A stretch of 64,000 nt of DNA from Cenarchaeum symbiosum A (GTDB taxonomy: Archaea; Thermoproteota; Nitrososphaeria; Nitrososphaerales; Nitrosopumilaceae): positions 1,204,593 through 1,268,592 of the forward strand of contig DP000238.1 of the NCBI GenBank assembly GCA_000200715.1, given 5' to 3'. The translations under genes and the position numbers were made by a program. Every line of letters starts with the position of its first letter. Positions within the stretch are counted from its first letter, which is position 1. Below are positions 31,229 to 39,737 of this stretch, one piece after another. Under the pieces are notes generated by a model. The model saw only the letters and a list, made by a program, of their open reading frames with translations, was not told the DNA's origin and did no database searches.

Positions 31229-31983
31229 TACCAGTATACGGGATCATCGTGCTCTACTACATGCCATTCGATAACGTAAAATGTCCACCACCACGCAGGG
31301 TGAATATAAACAAGAAACTCGGGGTTTGGCTCTTTAATCTGCTCTTCCAAAACCCATCCCTCTTCCTCGCCGTTTATGACTATCTGGTCCCGGAACGAAT
31401 CGTCGGTGCAGTTGTATTCGTTGGTAAATCTGGCGGTATCAACAATATCGACATTCAGATAATGTAATGACGCGTAGGCAGCCACCTCGTGATATCCCTG
31501 GCCGGTAACAAAGGCCACGGCCTCTTGCTTCGTGTCATATCTGCCTACCACTTTTCTTACATACTCGGGATGGTGATTGTCAAACGAGCCTCCGCAGACA
31601 TCCGTCCATGCAAATGCCGGAGGCAGCATCCAATATGCGCCGGCTTGCAGGTCTTTGTCCCGTATCTGATCTCCAAGCTTGGAGAATCTGTCCCTCAAAC
31701 CCTCGTCAGGTACGGGCTTTGCGTCGGGATTCTCACGGGCCTGCTGTACAAGGTCGTTCTGCAACAGTACAAAGTCCTCCATGATCCTGACCTGCCTTTC
31801 GGTCATGGCCCCCTTTGCGGCATCGGCATCAAAGTAGATTATGAGCTTCTCGTCCTGGGTAACGTACGGATCCGCCTTTGTAAACGCATCCTTGATCTCG
31901 CTTGGCTCGTATTTTATTCCCGTATCGTCAATGGCTGCGCTGGCAAGCATCGGGGTTGCCGCGGCTGCCACTACCAGAATCAA
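31228..31983 (-). CDS. Secreted protein of unit 1, 251 aa
   Basis: Starts with a short signal peptide, MILVVAAAATPMLASA, with a likely cut before AIDD. The mature part is acidic, helical in the middle (about 60-105, TERQVRIMEDFVLLQNDLVQ), with three cysteines later. A WWWTFYVIEW segment lies near the end. No family recognised. It is the first gene of the unit 1 operon. A role at the cell surface, perhaps towards the host or neighbours, is only inference from export and mobility. Confidence 0.7.
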   Translation of the reverse strand: MILVVAAAATPMLASAAIDDTGIKYEPSEIKDAFTKADPYVTQDEKLIIYFDADAAKGAMTERQVRIMEDFVLLQNDLVQQARENPDAKPVPDEGLRDRFSKLGDQIRDKDLQAGAYWMLPPAFAWTDVCGGSFDNHHPEYVRKVVGRYDTKQEAVAFVTGQGYHEVAAYASLHYLNVDIVDTARFTNEYNCTDDSFRDQIVINGEEEGWVLEEQIKEPNPEFLVYIHPAWWWTFYVIEWHVVEHDDPVYW

Positions 31984-32005
31984 CTAAAAGGCACCGTGCA
32001 TCAGG

Positions 32006-32278
32006 TCACACACACCTACATCGCATATAAAGAATCGCCGGATACTCTTGCCGGTGTTTACATTGCGCTAGGAATTGCTGACGCCGCGGGGTTTCCCGCT
32101 GAATCCCGCTACAATTCACCTCTGGATAGTCAGGCTTGCAGCAGAGGGTGTTTGATGTTGGTCCGCTCATGTGTGCCACCCTGGCATACACCAATGCCAT
32201 CATCTGACTGGCCACCGACTTTTCATACCCCCACACCTCCCGTAACAGCTCTTCAAACGTGGATGTCCGTTTGGGCAC
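32006..32278 (-). CDS. Possible small protein of unit 1, 90 aa
   Basis: GTG-start frame; the first 40 residues look protein-like (TSTFEELLREVWGYEKSVAS, then MMALVYARVAHM), while the rest is cysteine- and arginine-rich and less convincing. The start overlaps the inner edge of the right terminal repeat. It may be a remnant of a once longer gene. There is no clear promoter. Confidence 0.3.
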   Translation of the reverse strand: MPKRTSTFEELLREVWGYEKSVASQMMALVYARVAHMSGPTSNTLCCKPDYPEVNCSGIQRETPRRQQFLAQCKHRQEYPAILYMRCRCV

Positions 32279-32282
32279 CCGG

Positions 32283-32390
32283 CTCAGGCAGGGGCTATAC
32301 AGTACAGGTCAATTCAAAAATTTGGGAGAAGATTCTCATCTCACTTGACTGCCCATCCCTTGATCCATGGCACCTATATTGGACAGAGCC
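32283..32390 (-). repeat. Terminal inverted repeat, unit 1 right
   Basis: Read on the minus strand from 32390: GGCTCTGTCCAATATAGGTG, then GCCATGGATCAAGGGATGGG, then AGTCAAGTGAGATGAGAATC, TTCTCCC and a tail CCTGTACTGTATAGCCCC that is also present at unit 2 right. Confidence 0.85.
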
Positions 32391-32398
32391 CGGCTAGA
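32391..32398. repeat. Target-site duplication of cargo unit 1, right
   Basis: CGGCTAGA, identical to 30539-30546. Confidence 0.85.
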
Positions 32399-32439
32399 CA
32401 AGGCTTAATAACTCGGGAGGGACATCCGATATTGAACGA

Positions 32440-32748
32440 ATGGCGGTAATTTGTAACACGTGTGGACTGCCGGAGGACCTGTGTGCCTGCGGAGACCTGG
32501 CAAAAGACAGCACAAAGATAATCATCCGGCTCGAGACGCGCCGATTCAAAAAGAAGGGGACCATGATAGAAGGTCTGGACCCCAAGCTCAACAACCTGGA
32601 GAACGTGGCAAAGGAGCTCAAGAACAAGTACGCCTGCGGCGGGACCGCCAAGGAGGGCTATGTATTCCTGCAGGGCGATCACAGGGACACCATAAAGGAC
32701 ACGCTCGTCGGCCTCGGCTTTCCAGAGTCCAGCATAGAGCTGCACTAG
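32440..32748 (+). CDS. Translation initiation factor aIF1 (SUI1), 102 aa
   Basis: SUI1/eIF1 fold: KIIIRLETRRFKKKGTMIEGL, then LKNKYACGGTAKEGYVFLQG and the final DHRDTIKDTLVGLGF. It binds the small ribosomal subunit and helps select the start codon. The N-terminus has a CNTCGLPEDLCAC knuckle, as in archaeal homologues. ATG at 32440 with CTTAATAAC at 32404-32412 upstream. The CAAX-protease gene begins 1 base after its stop. Confidence 0.95.
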   Translation: MAVICNTCGLPEDLCACGDLAKDSTKIIIRLETRRFKKKGTMIEGLDPKLNNLENVAKELKNKYACGGTAKEGYVFLQGDHRDTIKDTLVGLGFPESSIELH

Positions 32749-32749
32749 G

Positions 32750-33682
32750 TTGGGGCCCCGCGGGGACAGGACAGTCCAAGTCCTCGGTATACCATTCGCC
32801 GTCCTGATACTGGCAATATTCCTGATGATGGCGGCCTCGGTCCCGCTTGGCATAATCGCTGTTCTTGGGGAGGGCCAGGGGCGCGGCATCGACGTGCCGG
32901 AGATCGGCTTTTTTGTGGGCGGGATAGGCGTGGCGCTGCCCGCGGATATAGGGCTTGAGGCTGCGCTGATCGCCTTCTGGGCGGCAAACGCGCTGTTCTT
33001 TGCTGCTGCAATCCTCGGGCCTGGCCGGCTCTTCTTCAGGGAGCTGCGCGGCACCGGCGGCGGCGAGCCATCTTCGAGCTATGTCATCGCTGCAGCAAAG
33101 TGGTTCTCTGTGATAGTGCTGGCATCGCTGATAATAGGAGCCGTGCAGGATGCCGTCGGCATACCGACGGAGCCGCCACCTGCCGAGAACGAGCTGGTCA
33201 GGTTCTTTGAGGTGACAAAGGCATCCATCGTGGAGGAGCTGGGCTTTAGGGTCATACTGGTCGGGGTGCCCATGTACCTGCTTTTCTCAGACCGGCACTC
33301 TGCGCGGCACCTGCTGCAGTCCCTGTGGCGGCCCGGGGAGAACCTGCGCGCGGACAAAAGAAAGGCGCTGCTGGTAATCTCGGCTGCAGCACTGGTATTC
33401 GGCATTGCGCACATAACATCGGGCGAGCCGTGGAGCGCGGGCAAGTTCGCGCAGGCAACTGCAGCCGGCGTGATAATAGGGTGGGCCTATTTCCGGCATG
33501 GATTGGTGGCGGCCGTGGTGATACACTGGGCGACAAACTATTTTCTGCTCTCATATGCCCACATCCTGGCGGGCGCCGGGGAGATAGTGGACGCGTTCTT
33601 GCACCCGGTGTTGCAGTCGTTTGAAATAATATTCGTGGTGGCGGGCGCCGTCTCGGTAGCTATAATGCTGGCCCGCAGGTAG
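32750..33682 (+). CDS. CPBP-family intramembrane protease, 310 aa
   Basis: Eight or so hydrophobic segments. The CPBP (CAAX protease/bacteriocin-processing, Abi) motifs are visible: SIVEELGFRVILVG (EExxxR-type, about 163), FGIAHI (about 222) and VVIHWATNYF (HxxxN, about 262). These supply the glutamate and histidine active site of glutamic-type intramembrane proteases. The start is TTG at 32750, just after aIF1, so translation may be coupled. Its substrate is not known. Confidence 0.85.
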   Translation: MGPRGDRTVQVLGIPFAVLILAIFLMMAASVPLGIIAVLGEGQGRGIDVPEIGFFVGGIGVALPADIGLEAALIAFWAANALFFAAAILGPGRLFFRELRGTGGGEPSSSYVIAAAKWFSVIVLASLIIGAVQDAVGIPTEPPPAENELVRFFEVTKASIVEELGFRVILVGVPMYLLFSDRHSARHLLQSLWRPGENLRADKRKALLVISAAALVFGIAHITSGEPWSAGKFAQATAAGVIIGWAYFRHGLVAAVVIHWATNYFLLSYAHILAGAGEIVDAFLHPVLQSFEIIFVVAGAVSVAIMLARR

Positions 33683-33692
33683 GGCTGAGCGC

Positions 33693-34829
33693 TCACGCCG
33701 CGCTGCCTATGCAGTTGTACCTGCCCGCAAGCACGTTGTACTCGCCGACCATCCGGTTGTGCTCGTCGGTGCTCCTGTTGAGCTGGTCGTACACCTCGAG
33801 CGCCCTCTGATAGTCCGCCCCGCCGCTCATCACCGGCGGGAAAGACGAGTACTCCCGGGAGAGATCCTCGTGATCCCTTTGCAGCTCTGCAATGCCGTCC
33901 TCGAGCGCCGACATCTCCGCGCCTATCACATCCTGTTCTGCAAACGCGTGCTCTGCAGTATTCGATGGTATGCTGTACCCCAAGTCGTCAAAGACATCCG
34001 GGTCGACCCCGTCGTCCGCATACATGAGGTGCCCGTCCTCGAGGGTGTGGCCCAGCCCCAGGTAGTGGCCGAGCTCGTGCGTGAGTATGTCGGCCAGGTT
34101 GTCCTCGGAATACAGATGGTACGCCCCGTCGCAGCCCAGGCCGCCGAGCTCGATTGTTATCGCGGATTTTATTACAATCCCCGCCACCGAGTGGGATTCA
34201 TAGAGCCCCGCGCGCGAGCCTGCCAGCTCGCGCACCCACTCTATCTTGGCATCCGGCCCGCCGGGGGACTCTACAAAGTCAAGCCCGGGGTTGGCCCGCT
34301 CCCAGGCCGACAGGGCCTTTCCGAGCGCCCGGGCCGCGGCTGCCTGGTCTGCATACGGCGGCACAGAGCCGGGGCCTATTCTGTGGGTCTCATCGCCCCG
34401 CATTCCCAGCGAGAGCTCGGCCGCCCTGATGGCCCCGCCTGCCGCCTCCCCTACTGCCCGGAACGTCTGCGGTATTGCCGCGGGCGCCGGCGGTGTGTAT
34501 ACGGCAGGCGCCTCTTCCGCGTCTTCCCTCCGGGGCGGTTCCGGGGGGGCTGCTGCCGGTTCCGCGTCTGCCGGGCCGCCGGGCTGCACGGCCGCGGCAG
34601 GGGCGGCCTGCGGCATGGGAACAGAGCCCCGGACTGCCGGCCCCGCATCCTCGGATGCCGCGGGGCCCTGCAAGGGGAACAACACTATCACGGCCAGCAC
34701 AGTAAGAGCTAATACAGGCACGGCCGCCATGCGCTTGGAGCGCCGGCGCGCCAGAACATTGCGCCATCCACATCCGGGGCATTCGAGCCCGCGCCCGCCC
34801 AGTTTCCTGCCGCAACCGCCACAGTACAC
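33693..34829 (-). CDS. Membrane-anchored matrixin-like zinc metalloprotease, 378 aa
   Basis: N-terminal zinc ribbon (CGGCGRKLGGRGLECPGCGW), one membrane segment (about 35-52), a long Pro/Ala/Glu-rich linker (about 55-120), then a catalytic domain with HELGHYLGLGH (about 262, HExxHxxGxxH) and a Met-turn GHLMY 6 residues on. The C-terminal part (about 305-365) is a helical coiled coil. Matrixins cut extracellular proteins; here the domain lies outside the cell. GTG start at 34829 with TTTAAAAG about 25 bases upstream. The zinc ribbon would lie inside the cell. Confidence 0.85.
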   Translation of the reverse strand: MYCGGCGRKLGGRGLECPGCGWRNVLARRRSKRMAAVPVLALTVLAVIVLFPLQGPAASEDAGPAVRGSVPMPQAAPAAAVQPGGPADAEPAAAPPEPPRREDAEEAPAVYTPPAPAAIPQTFRAVGEAAGGAIRAAELSLGMRGDETHRIGPGSVPPYADQAAAARALGKALSAWERANPGLDFVESPGGPDAKIEWVRELAGSRAGLYESHSVAGIVIKSAITIELGGLGCDGAYHLYSEDNLADILTHELGHYLGLGHTLEDGHLMYADDGVDPDVFDDLGYSIPSNTAEHAFAEQDVIGAEMSALEDGIAELQRDHEDLSREYSSFPPVMSGGADYQRALEVYDQLNRSTDEHNRMVGEYNVLAGRYNCIGSAA

Positions 34830-34853
34830 GAAATTGGTGGCCCCGCGCCGCTT

Positions 34854-35497
34854 TTAAACGGTCTGTCCCCCGTCTTCGAGCAGGTCCCTGATCTTACCGC
34901 ATATGCCGGGCTTCTCGTTGAGCCCGAGGCAGTACCGGATGTCATCCATGCAGTCTATATCCATCATGATCCTCCGCACAAAGACCAGCGAGGCGCTCCC
35001 CGCCTTTCTGGCCGTGTCAGGTGGATCTTGTAGCTGTCCTCGTCATAGTGCGTCTCCATCAGGCACGAGGGCGACCTGTACAGGGCGTTTGTGCCGTCAA
35101 AGCGCCTCGATGGCACCACAATGGCGCAGGGAGGCGGCCCCGCATGCCGCATCATAAAGTCAACATCCTGGGTCTTCATGAACGGTATGTCCTGCGGGAA
35201 TATGACGGACGAGTCAGGCGGGTCGGAGGCCAGGTGCGCGTCGGCTATCGCCACCGCCCTGTTGACCCCCTCGCCTTGATCCTCCACTACATAGGCCCCG
35301 CGTTTCCTGGCCGCGCCGGCTGCTTGCGCATCCCGGGTCACCACCACTGTGTCATCTATTGCAGGCGACGCGCATACGGTGTCGAGCAGCTCGTCGAGCA
35401 TCATCTTGCACAATGCGGCAGTCTTGTCCGGCGGCAGCCCGAGCCGCGACTTTGCAATCGCAAAGCTCTTCACCGGTATTATGGCAGAAACCCTCAA
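34854..35497 (-). CDS. cofC: 2-phospho-L-lactate guanylyltransferase, frameshifted near 35012
   Basis: CofC makes the GDP- or GTP-linked lactyl (or related) donor for coenzyme F420. Frame 1 (TTG start at 35497) has IPVKSFAIAKSRL, VVVTRDAQA, DQGEGVNRAV, IFPQDIPFM and VVPSRRFDGTNALYRSP, then leaves homology at about HLTR and stops at 34964. A one-base shift near 35012 (one G missing in the GGCC run) restores ARKAGSASLVFVRRIMMDID and continues to a stop at 34854-34856. The full length would be about 214 residues, usual for CofC. It follows cofD by one base. Confidence 0.85.
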
Positions 35498-35498
35498 G

Positions 35499-36425
35499 CT
35501 AGACGCGCACTTGCTTTAGTATGAACGACGCAAGCGCCTCCTCGGCGGTCTTGTTCTTCATGAGGATCTTTGTCTCATAGACGCTCATGTCAAGGTTCCT
35601 TATCTTTTTGGACTGCGACTTGTCCTTTGTGTCTATCACCAGGTTGGAGCACACATCAGAGTACATCTTTGCCAGGCCGAACACGCTGGTCTCTATTCCT
35701 GCGGCCTCCATGTAGTCGCCCGCGGGCCCGCTTATCGCCTTGCCGCCTATCAGCGGGCTTACCGCCACCACCTTCTTTTTCACCTTGGAGAGCTCCTTGC
35801 GCACGCCCTTTATCTGCAGCATCGGCCCGATGCTAGTAAGCGGGTTGCCCGGGGCCAGCACAACCATGGATGCATCCTGTATCGCGTTTACCGCCTCGGG
35901 GCTCGGCCGCGCCTTGTCCGCGCCGACATACTGTATCCCCTCGACCTTGTCCCTGCCCCTGTATTTGACCCAGAACTCCTGCAGGTGCATCTCGCCCTTG
36001 TTGGTTGTGATCCTGGTCTCGACGATATTGTCGGTCAGCGGGGTTATCTTTGTAGCCACCGCAAACTTTTCGCACATCCAGCGCGTTATATCGGTGAGGT
36101 TCTTGCCGTTTTTGAGCATGTTGGTCCTCATCAGGTGGGTTGCCGCATCGCGGTCGCCTATCCGGAACCACGTCTCCTCGCCAAAGACCTCCATCTGCCG
36201 CAAAAAGTTGAAGGTGTCCTTTTTTATTCCCCAGCCGCGCTCATAGTCTAAAAGATCCGCCAGCCCGTACACCACCGTGTCTATGTCGGGGCAGATGTAC
36301 ATGCCGTACAGCCAGTAGTTGTCCCCCACGTTGCTCACCACGTGCACATCATGGTGCTGCGCCACAAGCCCGCGCACAAGCTTTACAGACCCCGTGCCGC
36401 CGGCAAAAACTACGACCTTCTCCAT
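35499..36425 (-). CDS. cofD: 2-phospho-L-lactate transferase, 308 aa
   Basis: Transfers the phospholactyl-type group to Fo to give F420-0. Seen: VVVFAGGTGSVKLVRGL at the start, VVSNVGDNYWLYGMYICPDIDTV (split below 20 residues as VVSNVGDNYW), WFRIGDRD, LAPGNPLTSIGPML and VAVSPLIGGKAISGPAGDYM. ATG at 36425 (MEKVVVFAGG) is preferred over the longer frame. Length about 300-310 is typical. It is upstream of cofC in the same operon; the Fo synthase genes cofG and cofH are at 60-62 kb. Confidence 0.93.
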   Translation of the reverse strand: MEKVVVFAGGTGSVKLVRGLVAQHHDVHVVSNVGDNYWLYGMYICPDIDTVVYGLADLLDYERGWGIKKDTFNFLRQMEVFGEETWFRIGDRDAATHLMRTNMLKNGKNLTDITRWMCEKFAVATKITPLTDNIVETRITTNKGEMHLQEFWVKYRGRDKVEGIQYVGADKARPSPEAVNAIQDASMVVLAPGNPLTSIGPMLQIKGVRKELSKVKKKVVAVSPLIGGKAISGPAGDYMEAAGIETSVFGLAKMYSDVCSNLVIDTKDKSQSKKIRNLDMSVYETKILMKNKTAEEALASFILKQVRV

Positions 36426-36705
36426 TGTCCTAGCGCGGATCCGGGCCGGGCGCACATATTACCTTTTCAAAGGGCGGGCAGGCTGGAATCCGGCTATTTG
36501 GGTGGATCCGCCCCTTCCCGGCGGGGCGCCGGTCCTGCAGCCCGGCCGCCGGATCGGGGGTCGGCATGGTTCCCGGGCCTGCTGCAGGGGCCGGATCCGC
36601 CCCCAGGGTGCAGCCGGCTGGCACAGACAACAGAATCCAAAGGGGATAAATCCGCCGGAAGGGCGACGTGATAACGTTTATTAGATTATTCACGGTTTGT
36701 ATAAT
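36426..36705. other. Gap with promoter sequences only
   Basis: About 280 bases, very GC-rich between 36470 and 36640 with several CCGG-containing short palindromes. TTTATTAG near 36677-36684 is a TATA candidate for the next gene. No gene or RNA recognised. Confidence 0.4.
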
Positions 36706-38103
36706 GTGAACCGTGGGGCAGCCATATTCGCCGTCCTAGTTGTAGGATCCCTTATGGGCGGTCAGGCAGCATATGGCGCCCAGCTGGACGTCACGATAAA
36801 CCCCGAAGTGGAATCGTCGGATTTCGCTGTAAAATATCAAAAGAACATCCGCATAGAGTATGATGAGGGGGGCCAGGTTGCCGATATGCTGCGCAATGAC
36901 AACTGGGTCATAAGAGAGGCAGGAGACCTGTCAGATCCCGGAGTCGTCGCCCTCAGGGACGCCCTAAACCACAGGATTGCAAGTGACGGGAGTGTGACCC
37001 AGATAGACGATCTTAGCGTCGAGTATACGGCCACCTTTGATGGGCGCCAAGAGAACAGCGTCATAGACTATGACCTGAAACTGAGGGGGACCCTCACCGG
37101 CTATAACATAGCCGCAGAGGGCGGCGTCACCGGCCAGAAGCTAGTCGACCTGAGCTGGAGGGGCATGACCGTCGAAGAGCCCGTATTCTTAAACGGCAGG
37201 GAGATCAACATGCCCATATCGGCCATACAGGCAAACGAGCCGGTCCTTTATTCCATGATGGGCGGGAGCACGGCCGAGAGCCTTCTCAGCAACAACCTGA
37301 TCAACGCAGATGCGTTGAGGCAGCCCCTGCCGCAGTGGCACTTTCTGTTTGACCCGACAGGGATAGGCGTGGATGCCGCCCAGTTCGGCATATCCGAGGA
37401 GCTAAAAGGCGTGCGCTCTTCTTACACACTCGGGGAGAGCGGCCTCAGGGAGGGCATAAAGACAGAGTTGGAGATAGACGGGACGTTCGACAGTGACAGG
37501 ACGTACACCGTAAAGAGCACCCAGTCGCCCGCCATTGGGAACCTGCACATCCTGGGCTTTTCATCCCTTGACAGTCTGGGCGAGCTCGAGATAGCCGGCG
37601 TTACAGAGTCCGCCCCGGAAGGCGGCTACGGCCAGACCTCGACAGGGGACTTTCCAGTTACCATAATCTACGGCATGGCCGGCCTGGCAGCAGTCGGCGG
37701 CGGAGTCTTCTTTATCTTCAGCAACAGGCAGCTCAAAAAAGAGCAGGGACAGGGCCAGACGGGCATCGATCCCTCGCTGCTGACCAGCTACCAGACGAGC
37801 GCCAGTGCGGGCGGCTACCAGACCAACAGGGGAGAGGCGCAGCTCAAGACCACAACCCAGTATGACCAGACCAGGAGCGTCTATGCGGATTCGTCCAACA
37901 GCCCTCCCCAGGAGATTCAGGAAGAGAGCGTCCAGGAGATCACCCCGCCGTCCCCTACTACATCAGAGGCCTCGTGCGCGTGTGCAGCGGCAGCCGATTC
38001 CGGAAACGAGTGCGACTGCGAGATGCAGAGCCAGTGCTATTGCGACTCTACATGCGGGTGCAATGCGTCCGTCTGCAGGGACACAGTCCACGACATGCAA
38101 TAA
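36706..38103 (+). CDS. Exported membrane protein with cysteine-rich cytoplasmic tail, 465 aa
   Basis: Signal peptide (about 3-25, AIFAVLVVGSLMGGQAAYGA), an outside domain of about 290 residues, a membrane segment near 323-340 (IYGMAGLAAVGGGVFFIF), then a tail of about 125 residues. The tail is Gln/Ser/Thr-rich and ends in a cluster of ten or more cysteines (ASCACAAAADSGNECDCEM, CYCDSTCGC), as in metal-binding proteins. The GTG at 36706 is favoured by TATA spacing; a TTG at 36697 is the alternative. No family recognised. The layout suggests a surface sensor or metal-linked protein. Confidence 0.7.
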   Translation: MNRGAAIFAVLVVGSLMGGQAAYGAQLDVTINPEVESSDFAVKYQKNIRIEYDEGGQVADMLRNDNWVIREAGDLSDPGVVALRDALNHRIASDGSVTQIDDLSVEYTATFDGRQENSVIDYDLKLRGTLTGYNIAAEGGVTGQKLVDLSWRGMTVEEPVFLNGREINMPISAIQANEPVLYSMMGGSTAESLLSNNLINADALRQPLPQWHFLFDPTGIGVDAAQFGISEELKGVRSSYTLGESGLREGIKTELEIDGTFDSDRTYTVKSTQSPAIGNLHILGFSSLDSLGELEIAGVTESAPEGGYGQTSTGDFPVTIIYGMAGLAAVGGGVFFIFSNRQLKKEQGQGQTGIDPSLLTSYQTSASAGGYQTNRGEAQLKTTTQYDQTRSVYADSSNSPPQEIQEESVQEITPPSPTTSEASCACAAAADSGNECDCEMQSQCYCDSTCGCNASVCRDTVHDMQ

Positions 38104-38492
38104 TTGCGTGCCAGTAGTAACCCTCCTTTTGTTCACACGATATTTCGCTTTGCGGCCAACCTGAACCTGGTACAGGCACCTGGGGTTCTGTTTGGCCTTG
38201 CTCCATGCGGGGCGGTCGTTCCATTCCTTTCCCGGGAACCTCCGGCCCTGCCTTCACAGTGCCCCGGTGCGGATTCGTTTCTGTGCCGTTGCCGGCCGTC
38301 TCCGGCCACCCATCTCCGGGTCGCACTCCTGTATGGAGGGAGGAGTTTCCTCTGCCTTGGCAGCGTCTCGTGCTCTGGCTCGCATATGCATTGACTATAC
38401 GGTCGGATTTTAAGATTGCTCAAAGTGCAGGGGGCCCGGACCGCACTGTGCGCCACGCGCAATTTATAACCGTGCCTGCGGCCCACTGTTCC
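38104..38492. other. 389-base gap, no gene recognised
   Basis: Contains short inverted repeats such as GCCGGCCGTCTCCGGCC and a TATA box CAATTTATAACC (38459-38470) that serves the next gene. Frames across it have no protein-like features. A small RNA is possible but unsupported. Confidence 0.4.
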
Positions 38493-39119
38493 ATGAAGCG
38501 GGGAATCGCAGGGGCAGCAATAGGATCCGTGGCCGTTCTGGCACTCATGCTTGCCCCGTCCGGGGTAATGACCGGGCAGAATACCGCAGAGCCGCGGTTC
38601 TACGGCATGGTGGAGGCCATCGAGAGGGACTCTTCCGGGCAGGTGACATCCTCACAGGCTGTTCACAATCGTCTGCTGGACGCCGGCGAGGACCTCATAA
38701 TAGATTCAGTCTTCCGCACCCCGACCAGTGGAGCACCACTGGCCGCCAACGAGAGGATAAACAGGATATGCCTTAGCAATACAAACTCCTCCATAATGGA
38801 GGATTCGGCCCTGGCCGACCTCGGCATCGCCTCCAGCAATGAGGGGACTTCCGGCCCATGCCTGCGTATCGACGGCAATGTTGATGTTAGTGATGACAAC
38901 ATAGCAACCTTGGGCCCGCTCAACTTTACCGGTGGGGTATCCATAGCAGTAGACACAGCGATTACCGCCGTAGTGATATGTGCCAATGCCACAGGCCCGT
39001 CGAACAGCACGTGCGCTAATGGCACGGCGTTTGCAGCCGTGCCACTCAGTTCCACGCTTGCCGACATGGCCATGCTCGAACTGACATACACGTTTAACGT
39101 CTCATCTAACACCTCGTAA
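38493..39119 (+). CDS. Secreted protein, 208 aa
   Basis: Signal peptide MKRGIAGAAIGSVAVLALML with cut near GVMTG. The mature part has many N-glycosylation sequons (NSS, NFT, NAT, NST, NGT, NVS), strand-rich sequence and an acidic character, typical of archaeal surface proteins. ATG at 38493 with TATA 28 bases upstream. The ending LELTYTFNVSSNTS suggests a beta-sandwich. No family recognised. Confidence 0.7.
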   Translation: MKRGIAGAAIGSVAVLALMLAPSGVMTGQNTAEPRFYGMVEAIERDSSGQVTSSQAVHNRLLDAGEDLIIDSVFRTPTSGAPLAANERINRICLSNTNSSIMEDSALADLGIASSNEGTSGPCLRIDGNVDVSDDNIATLGPLNFTGGVSIAVDTAITAVVICANATGPSNSTCANGTAFAAVPLSSTLADMAMLELTYTFNVSSNTS

Positions 39120-39187
39120 TCGCTAATCCGTGCAATCACTTTTGGCTTTGCGTCGCGCACGCCGCCCGGCAGGCAGCCACACCGGCA

Positions 39188-39706
39188 TCACCGGGACCCG
39201 TCGGCAGGAGGGGGCACTTCCCGCAGCCCGTACTCGCGCAAAACAGGCCCTATCTCTGATTCGTCGCGCATTGACGCATACTCGTCGAGCAGGTTCCTAT
39301 TCAGCTCAAGAAACGTGTGCCCCCACCTGAACTTGTCCATCATCTCTTCTGCCCGGGCCCGCCTTCCAAGTATGTACAGGGCGGCAGCCAGCGCCTCGGC
39401 GGTGCTCAGCATGTTCTGCCGCGAATAGTTGACAGGATTGCCTGCGAGCAGCGGCGGGAGCCTCCGGCGCGTGCCCGGCATCCCCGGTGCAAACGATTCC
39501 CCCGCCTTCTTCCACGAGCAGTCTATGCAGGTGACGGGCCCGAGGCCCGCGTCAGGCGGGAGCAATACCCGGGGTGCAAACGGGTCGAGCAATATAGCAT
39601 TGCGCGCGGGCCTCCTGACCGCCCTTGCAAGGCCCGAGCGCGCCAGCCTGGCGGCAGTGCACTTTTTTGGATCATCCTGACCGTACAGCACGACGCAGAC
39701 GCGCAT
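39188..39706 (-). CDS. tsr3: Tsr3-type rRNA aminocarboxypropyltransferase, 172 aa
   Basis: Adds an aminocarboxypropyl group from S-adenosylmethionine to a small-subunit rRNA nucleotide. Seen: DDPKKCTAARLARSGLA, LLDPFAPRVLLPPD, GPVTCIDCSWKKA, RRLPPLLAGNPVNYSRQNML, STAEALAAALYILG and FRWGHTFLELN, the full conserved set. Length about 170 is usual for archaeal forms. ATG at 39706. It is between two surface-protein genes but its role is in the ribosome. Confidence 0.93.
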   Translation of the reverse strand: MRVCVVLYGQDDPKKCTAARLARSGLARAVRRPARNAILLDPFAPRVLLPPDAGLGPVTCIDCSWKKAGESFAPGMPGTRRRLPPLLAGNPVNYSRQNMLSTAEALAAALYILGRRARAEEMMDKFRWGHTFLELNRNLLDEYASMRDESEIGPVLREYGLREVPPPADGSR

Positions 39707-39737
39707 TCCCCTCAGGAATACTGCGCGGTATTTGTGT

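Larger units (their letters stand above)
30547..32390. mobile_element. Cargo transposon-like unit 1, 1844 bp
   Basis: Bounded by inverted terminal repeats of about 95-108 bases and flanked by the 8-bp direct repeat CGGCTAGA (30539-30546 and 32391-32398). It holds two coupled genes for exported proteins and a possible small ORF, but nothing resembling a transposase. The interior is visibly more A+T-rich than its neighbours. The ends are shared with unit 2 at 48141-52912, so the same enzyme probably moved both, from elsewhere in the genome. It sits between the UPF0148 gene and aIF1, whose promoters both appear intact. Confidence 0.85.

Noticed and set aside
31489-32397. 302-residue plus-strand ORF across cargo unit 1
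   Set aside because: It is mostly antisense to the secreted-protein gene, reads through the terminal repeat, and has no signal, domain or promoter.
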